Source: Candidatus Fermentithermobacillaceae bacterium (lineage in GTDB: Bacteria > Bacillota > Sulfobacillia > Fermentithermobacillales > Fermentithermobacillaceae). Taken from it: DNA of 64,000 nt. Made by a program: the position numbers and the translations under genes. The notes beneath the pieces were generated by a model. It made no database searches and was not told the DNA's origin. It saw only the letters and a list, made by a program, of their open reading frames with translations. Shown one piece after another: positions 58,748 to 64,000 of the stretch. Where the stretch lies: assembly GCA_018052455.1 (NCBI GenBank), contig JAGPNE010000002.1:62001-126000 (forward strand). The letters are read 5' to 3'. Within the stretch, counting starts at the first letter, position 1; every line of letters begins with the position of its first letter.

Positions 58748-59072
58748 CTACTTGTTCCGGCAAGATGTTCTCTAGCATGGTCTGTGATGCTAGATCTCTT
58801 GCGATGTCTGGAAGGTGCACTGGAAACACGGGTTCCTGAGTTTTCTGTATTGCCCGGAGCAGCTGCTCAACCAGCCTACGGTCCAACTGCGATAGTTCTG
58901 CGCTGGACATAATCTCGTATACCTGGCCATCTCCGCGCTTTTCCATAAGAGTTGCTTTTATTGAGTACACACCGGGATGCGTGGTGCAATTGATTTCGTA
59001 GCGAATCAGAAAATGTCGTCCTTCCTCGAGATGCTCTCTTGTTTGTTCGATCGGCCTGTCTGTTTCTACCAT
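58737..59072 (-). CDS. Conserved-looking small protein of unknown function
   Basis: 111 residues from the second of two close ATGs (59072), which is spaced correctly behind GAGGGGG on the minus strand. The sequence has an amphipathic beta-rich middle (HFLIRYEINCTTHPGVYSIK) and a C-terminal helical part (LVEQLLRAIQKTQEPVF). No signal peptide, membrane segment or known motif was seen. It is convergent with the NYN gene and overlaps its end. I do not recognise it; the good ribosome binding site makes it a likely real gene. Confidence 0.65.
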   Translation of the reverse strand: MVETDRPIEQTREHLEEGRHFLIRYEINCTTHPGVYSIKATLMEKRGDGQVYEIMSSAELSQLDRRLVEQLLRAIQKTQEPVFPVHLPDIARDLASQTMLENILPEQVASP

Positions 59073-59098
59073 GGCCATCCCCCTCTTTTTCTATTAAT

Positions 59099-59230
59099 CT
59101 AGTTGACTGAGGCGCGCCTCTTGCCATTTTGCGAGACTTCACCGATAACCGTGTGAATTCCCTTGAGGATATTGGCAAGTCGGTCGACATTCGCTGACAG
59201 ATGAAGATGGGTGAAAGGTGTGAAATTCAC
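59099..59230 (-). CDS. Possible 43-residue peptide of unknown function
   Basis: A short minus-strand frame starting at GTG 59230 reads NFTPFTHLHLSANVDRLANI and continues to a basic C-terminus. The composition looks protein-like, and it would sit just upstream of the gene at 58737-59072. There is no clear ribosome binding site and a longer frame reaches 59296, so this is a tentative call. Confidence 0.3.
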   Translation of the reverse strand: MNFTPFTHLHLSANVDRLANILKGIHTVIGEVSQNGKRRASVN

Positions 59231-59449
59231 TCGTAAGTAGTGGCCCCGGTAGGCCGCCTTACTGTCTGGAGGCTTATTACGACAAGAGATGATCAATCTT
59301 GACGAACAAGACTTTGCTTTGTTCGGGCTAATGCGTTTTCATGCAAACAGACACATTCGCCGGAACATCTTGGTTCAAAATAGGTCATAATAGGTGTTGT
59401 AGTCCGAAAATGTCTATAACAGTCAACGTTACAAGGGGATGAGGTTGGA

Positions 59450-60148
59450 ATGAAGCGCTCTCTTACTTACCTGGCAATACTCACTGTACTAACTAGTTTT
59501 CTAATGGCAGGTTGTGGTCCCAAAATCTACATTGATGGTACATACAAGGGAGTTTCTACGGCAGATGACAGAGGCTATGCTGTTGCGGAAGTCACTGTGA
59601 AAAATGACAAAATTACGGAAGTGAGACTATCCGAGTTTACTGTATTCGGGGCGGAGAAGGACCTTGATACTTACGAATTCGAGGGAGCCAAGAAAGCAAA
59701 CGAGGAGATTTCGAAACAGCTAGTAGGTAGGCAAGACGCCGCGGTCAGTGTTTATACTGGGGCGACTATATCTTCGAAGAAATACATATCGGCTGTCTCC
59801 TTTGCTCTAGAAAAGGCAAAGAAGAACCCCGACATAAAGAGTGTCTACTTTGACGGTACTTTCTCAGGCAAATCGTCTATTGAGAACGGTGGATACGGGG
59901 TAGCACTAGTAACAATAGAGAATGACATGATCACCAAAGTCCGCCTCTTAGAATTTGACGACAAGGACGAACGCCGAGACTACCCGACCTACTCATATAC
60001 ACCTGTGCTTCAAGCCAAAGAGCAACTAGAGAGAGCATTCGTGGACAAAAACTCTGCTGAGGTCGAAGGATTTACTGGGGCGACGATCAGTTCCAAGAGG
60101 TGGATCGAGGCTGTGTCGGACGCCTTGAATGCTGCGAGAGTGAGGTAG
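59450..60148 (+). CDS. Lipoprotein with two FMN-binding domains
   Basis: 232 residues. The signal peptide ends in a lipobox (LMAGC, Cys22). Two tandem FMN_bind domains follow, each ending in TGATISSK (Thr103-Ser109 and Thr209-Ser215). This matches the motif in which ApbE attaches FMN to a threonine, as in NqrC and RnfG; the predicted acceptors are Thr106 and Thr212. The protein should sit outside the membrane and carry two covalent flavins for electron transfer. No apbE is in the window. A ferredoxin gene follows about 85 bases downstream, but with its own promoter. Confidence 0.9.
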   Translation: MKRSLTYLAILTVLTSFLMAGCGPKIYIDGTYKGVSTADDRGYAVAEVTVKNDKITEVRLSEFTVFGAEKDLDTYEFEGAKKANEEISKQLVGRQDAAVSVYTGATISSKKYISAVSFALEKAKKNPDIKSVYFDGTFSGKSSIENGGYGVALVTIENDMITKVRLLEFDDKDERRDYPTYSYTPVLQAKEQLERAFVDKNSAEVEGFTGATISSKRWIEAVSDALNAARVR

Positions 60149-60182
60149 GAAACAGTCTTCGTCCAAAAAACCATGTGAAGTA

Positions 60183-60191
60183 TGTTATAAT
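60183..60191 (+). promoter_or_regulatory. Extended -10 promoter of the ferredoxin gene
   Basis: TGT followed by TATAAT (60186-60191) is a perfect extended -10 element. No good -35 box is seen at the usual distance, which extended -10 promoters can tolerate. Confidence 0.6.
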
Positions 60192-60233
60192 TTTAGCGTA
60201 AAAATATCACGCAGAAGAAGGGTGGGTTGGAAC

Positions 60234-60422
60234 ATGCCAAAGGTTTGTGTTGATCAAGATCTTTGCATTGGTTGCGGGTTGTGCGCCGATACGTGTCCCG
60301 ATGTCTTTGAATTGACCGATGAGGGCAAGGCAGCGGTAAAAGAAGGTGCTGAGGCCAATATCGACTGCGCAAGAGAAGCTGCGGATACTTGTCCTACCGA
60401 GGCCATCAAGATTGGGGAGTAA
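60234..60422 (+). CDS. Single-cluster [4Fe-4S] ferredoxin
   Basis: 62 residues from ATG 60234, eight bases after AAGGGTGG. Cluster ligands are Cys11, Cys14, Cys17 (CIGCGLC) and Cys53 (DTCPTEAI). Cys21 and Cys45 are placed as the disulfide pair known from Thermotoga-type ferredoxins. It is a low-potential cytoplasmic electron carrier, fitting anaerobic metabolism. Confidence 0.95.
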   Translation: MPKVCVDQDLCIGCGLCADTCPDVFELTDEGKAAVKEGAEANIDCAREAADTCPTEAIKIGE

Positions 60423-60451
60423 ACGAAGCAGCACAGGTTTGTACATAGTGG

Positions 60452-60517
60452 TTCCTCTACGAGAGGAATAGCTACAGAGATTGCCAGGTCTAGGCTAATA
60501 GCTAACCTGGCAATTTG
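60452..60517 (+). terminator. Two hairpins between ferredoxin and dipeptidase genes
   Basis: TTCCTCT-ACG-AGAGGAA (60452-60468) is followed by a 10-bp stem ATTGCCAGGT (60480-60489) with ACCTGGCAAT (60505-60514), then TTT. The second could be a weak terminator; the T run is short. Confidence 0.45.
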
Positions 60518-60533
60518 ATAAGGGGGAAGTCTC

Positions 60534-61538
60534 TTGACAGACGCTTTGAATCTTCACCAGAGATCTATAATAATAGACGGCCACTGCGACACCCTTTTGT
60601 CTTTTGCCGGAAGAGGACTATACGATTCTTCGCAGCAGCGTGATTTCTTCGAGAAAAATGATACGGGACACATAGACCTTCCTCGACTGAAAGAAGGCGG
60701 GGTGACCTGCCAAGTGATGGCTCTTTACATTGAGCCTCAATACAAGCCAACGCGTTCCTCGCGAAGATGCTTGGAACTTTTGGACGCGTTTTACAGTCTA
60801 GTTGACGAGTCCGAAAGTTTTGTTCTTGCAACTTCTGCAAAAGACATAAGAAATGCGAAGAAGAACGGTGAGGTTTGTGGGCTCCTTAGCATAGAAGGAG
60901 GCGAGGCCATCGAAGGCAGCCTTCGTGTACTAAGGACCTTTTATCGACTGGGAGTAAGAGCTATGGGTCTTACATGGAATCAGAGAAACGACCTAGCTGA
61001 CGGAGTAGGAGAAAAGCATGCAGGTTCCGGCATTACGGATTTAGGTGTTTCGGTTGTTAAGGAAATGGAACGGCTTGGAATGCTCGTAGACGTTTCTCAC
61101 CTGTCCGAATCAAGCTTCTGGGGCATCGACGAGATCGCCGAAAGGCCGTATATCGCGTCTCACTCCAATGCTAGAGAGCTTGCCTCGCACCCGCGCAATC
61201 TTTCGGATAAGCAAATAGAGGCCTTGGCCAAAAAAGGCGGAGTTATCGGTGTAGTGTACTGCCCGGCTTTTGTTGATGACGATGACGAAAAAGTGTCTCT
61301 TTCCAGGCTTTGTGACCATATAGATCACATTAAAAAGGTTGCGGGCGTAGACCACGTAGGTTTGGGTTCCGATTTTGATGGATTTGGGACTCCACCTGGA
61401 AAGCCTCAGGTTTTCAAGGATGTCTCGGAGTTGCCGCTTCTTACGGAAGAACTACTGAACCGCGGATATAACGAGGAAGAGGTTCAGAAAGTTCTAGGAG
61501 GTAACTGGCTGAGGGTGTACGAGGAAGTCCTGGGTTAG
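60534..61538 (+). CDS. Membrane dipeptidase (M19, renal dipeptidase family)
   Basis: 334 residues from TTG 60534 behind AAGGGGGAAG. The zinc motif DGHCD (His17, Asp19), the bridging glutamate in SIEGGE (Glu121), the histidine in VDVSHLSE and IASHSNAR, and GLGSDFDGF near the C-terminus are all present. It hydrolyses dipeptides, including those with a D-residue at the C-terminus. There is no signal peptide, so it is cytoplasmic. The pathway is not indicated by neighbours. Confidence 0.95.
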   Translation: MTDALNLHQRSIIIDGHCDTLLSFAGRGLYDSSQQRDFFEKNDTGHIDLPRLKEGGVTCQVMALYIEPQYKPTRSSRRCLELLDAFYSLVDESESFVLATSAKDIRNAKKNGEVCGLLSIEGGEAIEGSLRVLRTFYRLGVRAMGLTWNQRNDLADGVGEKHAGSGITDLGVSVVKEMERLGMLVDVSHLSESSFWGIDEIAERPYIASHSNARELASHPRNLSDKQIEALAKKGGVIGVVYCPAFVDDDDEKVSLSRLCDHIDHIKKVAGVDHVGLGSDFDGFGTPPGKPQVFKDVSELPLLTEELLNRGYNEEEVQKVLGGNWLRVYEEVLG

Positions 61539-61590
61539 GCATATCTGCTTGGGCTGCCAACCCGACGCAATAGGCAAACCTGAAAAATGG

Positions 61591-61619
61591 GGATAGGGCC
61601 TGAGCTCAATCCCTATTTT
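61591..61619 (+). terminator. Probable terminator after the dipeptidase gene
   Basis: ATAGGG (61593-61598) pairs with CCCTAT (61611-61616), extendable by G-T pairs, around a 12-nt loop, followed by TTTT. Stability is moderate. Confidence 0.55.
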
Positions 61620-61639
61620 GATTGTGTAAGGGAATGATA

Positions 61640-63343
61640 ATGACGTCTGCCACGAGTTTTCACGGTGATATTCCATCTAGGAGAAACAGGAAAAAAAGAA
61701 AGCGGTCGCGGAGAAAGTGGCTGCTTGTATTCCTTCCTGCTATCGTGGTCATTGGGGTTTTGACTCATTACTCATTTCGTACTGTAGAATCCCCAGAAGC
61801 CGATCGTCCGTACCTGGTGTATTTAGCGGAAATTCAGGAATTTCCGGTCATAATGGAAGACAAAGAACCCTATGTACCTCTCACATTTATAAAGGACAAG
61901 ATCGATCCGGATGTGTATTGGGATGATTCTGGGGTTATGGTTGTTACTACGAAAGATAAAGTGATAAAACTCAGAACAGATTCGCTTACCGCGTATGTAA
62001 ACCAGCATCCGGCTCCGTTGCAGTTTCCAGTCATACTCGAAGATGGGGAGCCCTATGTCCCTAGCAATACTCTACAATCCTTATACCCAGTTTCCACAGT
62101 ATACAACGCCGAGGCAGGCATGTTCTCTGTAAAACGGTTGGACCAGGTTGTAAAAGCCGGCACGTTAGTGTCAGATGCTTTCCTGAGGCAAGGACCTTCA
62201 GTACTGTCGCCTAGGGTTAAGGAGCTCGATGAGGGAACAGAGGTTACTATATATGGAGAGAGTGGGCGGTGGCTTCAGGTGGAGACTGAGGATGGACTAT
62301 GTGGGTTTGTTCGGAGCAAGCAGGTAGCAGGTGTAATTGAAAGACCGCCTGTAGTTGACAGTGTTGCAGATTACGTACCGAAGTCTCTAAGAGGAGATAA
62401 GGTAGTATTGGCCTGGGAGCAAGTATATAGCGCCAGGATTGACACATCAAAAATAGGGGACATGCCGGGACTAAACGTCGTCTCGCCTACATGGTTTCAT
62501 CTTTCCGACGACCAAGGAAACGTCGAAAACCGTGGCGACATAAACTACGTGAACTGGGCTCACTCAAGAGGATATCAAGTCTGGGCTCTTTTTTCCAATT
62601 CTTTCGATCTCGAGAGGACTTCAAAGGTGCTAAGAGACTCTGAACTTAGAGACAAGGTCATTTCCCAGATACTTGTGTACTGTAAGATCTACAGACTTGA
62701 TGGGATAAACATTGATTTTGAGAACGTGTATCTTGATGACGGGCCTTACCTGACTCAATTTGTGCGGGAACTGACCCCCTTGTTGCACGAACAAGGGCTC
62801 ACTGTCTCTATAGATATTACCGTTAGGTCTAAGAGCCCCACATGGTCTCTTTTTTTGGAGAGAGACAAATTGTCGGAAACAGTTGACTACGTAATGCTTA
62901 TGTCGTATGACCAATATTCTTCAGGCTCAGGTGTAGCCGGCCCTGTCTCGTCAATCTCCTGGACCGAATCGAATATAGTGACCACCCTTCTAGAGGTACC
63001 GAGCAAGAAGCTGGTACTGGGAATACCTTTTTATACGAGGTTGTGGACAGAAAGGACGGAAGACGGTACCACCGCTGTGACCTCTAAGGCTCTTGGAATG
63101 GAATCTGTATCGAAGTGGCTTCGAGAGCAAAACGTGACTCCTTCATACCAGGCGCAAACGGGCCTCTTCTATGCTGAAAAAAGAACTGGGAGCACTACCT
63201 ACAAAGTCTGGATCGAAGATGCAAGTTCTGTGGAGAAACGAGTAGAACTGGCAAACAAATACAGTCTTGCAGGAATAGCAGCTTGGTCCCGCGGGTTTGA
63301 AACCCCTGATATCTGGAGTACTATAGAAAATACCCTCAAATAA
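61640..63343 (+). CDS. Membrane-anchored SH3-domain glycoside hydrolase family 18 protein
   Basis: 567 residues from ATG 61640, six bases after AAGGGA. A very basic N-terminus (RRNRKKRKRSRRKW) precedes one membrane helix (about 28-46). Residues 55-165 look like two copper-amine-oxidase-N-type repeats (FPVIMEDKEPYVPL and FPVILEDGEPYVPS). An SH3b domain spans about 175-230 (AFLRQGPS ... GRWLQVETEDGLCGFVRS). The GH18 barrel covers about 255-560, with catalytic DGINIDFE (Asp354 to Glu361). Such proteins cleave peptidoglycan glycan strands, often the spore cortex (YaaH/YdhD group). It is anchored outside the membrane. Confidence 0.93.
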   Translation: MTSATSFHGDIPSRRNRKKRKRSRRKWLLVFLPAIVVIGVLTHYSFRTVESPEADRPYLVYLAEIQEFPVIMEDKEPYVPLTFIKDKIDPDVYWDDSGVMVVTTKDKVIKLRTDSLTAYVNQHPAPLQFPVILEDGEPYVPSNTLQSLYPVSTVYNAEAGMFSVKRLDQVVKAGTLVSDAFLRQGPSVLSPRVKELDEGTEVTIYGESGRWLQVETEDGLCGFVRSKQVAGVIERPPVVDSVADYVPKSLRGDKVVLAWEQVYSARIDTSKIGDMPGLNVVSPTWFHLSDDQGNVENRGDINYVNWAHSRGYQVWALFSNSFDLERTSKVLRDSELRDKVISQILVYCKIYRLDGINIDFENVYLDDGPYLTQFVRELTPLLHEQGLTVSIDITVRSKSPTWSLFLERDKLSETVDYVMLMSYDQYSSGSGVAGPVSSISWTESNIVTTLLEVPSKKLVLGIPFYTRLWTERTEDGTTAVTSKALGMESVSKWLREQNVTPSYQAQTGLFYAEKRTGSTTYKVWIEDASSVEKRVELANKYSLAGIAAWSRGFETPDIWSTIENTLK

Positions 63344-63463
63344 GTTCCAAGCGTACCCACATTAAACGCCGTTTTCTCCGCTGACTCACTTTTTGTGCTT
63401 TTTCAGTGCTTAACTTCCCTTAGCGTAGTTTCGATACATTACATAGAGCAGGGAGGCGATGTA

Positions 63464-63979
63464 ATGTCAAAAGTCGAGACCTTACGGGAAGAAGCGAGTG
63501 ACAAGAGTGACGGTAAGCAAATAGTGGCCTTTTCTCTGGGAAGCGAGATCTATGGAGTAGACATAAGTCAGGTACGGGAGATAATCCCAATCCAAAAGAT
63601 CGTTCCGGTGCCCAGAGCGCCCGAATTCGTTGAGGGAATCATCAACCTTAGGGGCAAAGTCATTCCTGTACTCGACCTAAGAAAGCACTTTGGCTTTGAA
63701 AAAAAAGAAAGAGATGAGGATCAGAAGATTGTACTTGCCGAATCTCACAGCGAGAGTATAGGCGTAATAGTCGATTCAGTGTCTTCAGTGTTAAGAATTC
63801 CCGAAGACTCCATAGAACCGCCAGCTTCTGTAATAACGGGAGACGGTGTTGAATACATAGCAGGTATCGCCAAGATGAATAGTTCTTTGATTGTGCTTCT
63901 CGACCTTACAAAGATAATATCGGATGCCGAAACCCGTAGTCTCAAGGAAGTAGACCTGGCATCTGCCGTAGTCAAGTGA
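63464..63979 (+). CDS. cheW: CheW-like chemotaxis coupling protein
   Basis: 171 residues from ATG 63464 behind GGGAGGCGATG; the frame upstream of it has no site. The CheW domain contains IVAFSLGSEIYGVDISQVREI, then VPRAPEFVEGIINLRGKVIPVLDLR and IGVIVDSVSSVLRI (read as separate segments). It links chemoreceptors to the kinase CheA, or serves another Che-like pathway. A further gene starts 10 bases after the stop. Motility is suggested but no flagellar gene is in the window. Confidence 0.93.
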   Translation: MSKVETLREEASDKSDGKQIVAFSLGSEIYGVDISQVREIIPIQKIVPVPRAPEFVEGIINLRGKVIPVLDLRKHFGFEKKERDEDQKIVLAESHSESIGVIVDSVSSVLRIPEDSIEPPASVITGDGVEYIAGIAKMNSSLIVLLDLTKIISDAETRSLKEVDLASAVVK

Positions 63980-63989
63980 GTGGCGTATC

Positions 63990-64000
63990 ATGAGCGAAAA
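63990..64000 (+). CDS. Start of a following gene (partial, 11 bases)
   Basis: ATG AGC GAA AA begins ten bases after the cheW stop, with GTGAGTGG upstream. Too short to identify; a chemotaxis gene is likely by position. Confidence 0.35.

Noticed and set aside
59303-59325. Inverted repeat CGAACAA ... TTGTTCG before the FMN-binding lipoprotein gene
   Set aside because: It resembles the Gram-positive LexA box, but the half-sites are 9 bases apart instead of 4, and no SOS gene is near. It may be a chance hairpin.

Overview
The window looks like a chromosomal segment of a Gram-positive, probably anaerobic and endospore-forming member of the Bacillota (Clostridia-like). The evidence is the gene order rplKA-rplJL ... 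rpoBC - L7Ae-like protein - rpsL-rpsG-fusA-tuf-S10-spc-alpha - ecfA1A2T-truA-rplM-rpsI-cwlD, zinc-type S14 and S4, strong AGGAGG-type ribosome binding sites with many GTG and TTG starts, an ECF transporter module behind rplQ, and a CwlD-type amidase. There is no rRNA here, so the exact lineage cannot be fixed from this window.

Left part (1-13100), accessory. A two-component system (NarL-type regulator cut by the window edge, plus a HisKA_3 kinase) lies on the minus strand. Divergent from it is an ABC exporter of one ATPase and two permeases, an arrangement like LnrJK/LnrLMN-type antibiotic-sensing and efflux loci. An ArsB/NhaD-type permease follows, then a 750-bp gap with possible eroded coding sequence. 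Next comes a tight four-gene operon of uncharacterised membrane proteins (7184-10044), which I consider the best candidate for an undescribed system. A CapA-like protein (minus strand, with its own terminator) and a lipoprotein alpha/beta hydrolase close this part.

Centre (13150-52600), the translation and transcription core. A promoter drives tRNA-Tyr, tRNA-fMet and tRNA-Thr, followed by tuf copy 1. Then come rpmG, tRNA-Trp, secE, nusG, rplK, rplA, an L10 leader with attenuator, rplJ and rplL, ended by a strong terminator. asd and dapA (lysine/diaminopimelate synthesis) are inserted between rplL and rpoB. rpoB and rpoC have their own near-consensus promoter, with a dyad over the -35 box. A beta-lactamase-fold hydrolase follows. 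A promoter embedded in a terminator-like hairpin then opens a run of about 23.6 kb of r-protein, EF-G, EF-Tu copy 2, SecY, Adk, Map, IF-1, RpoA, ECF transporter, TruA, L13 and S9 genes, in which I saw no convincing internal terminator. rpmD (L30) is missing from its usual place. The two tuf genes are almost identical in DNA, and they diverge exactly where copy 2 has to carry the rpsJ ribosome binding site.

Right part (52600-64000), mixed. It holds cwlD, an AMMECR1/dioxygenase-fold fusion with its partner radical SAM enzyme (AmmeMemoRadiSam system), a cyclic 2,3-diphosphoglycerate synthetase-like protein, a half-length GDT1-type transporter, tRNA-Arg(CCG), a NYN-domain protein, a small convergent unknown gene, a tandem FMN-binding lipoprotein, a ferredoxin, an M19 dipeptidase, an SH3/GH18 cell-wall protein and a CheW-like protein at the edge.

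Starts were chosen by the Shine-Dalgarno position, so several genes are annotated shorter than their longest open frame. All family assignments come from reading the translated sequence and from memory; no database search was possible.
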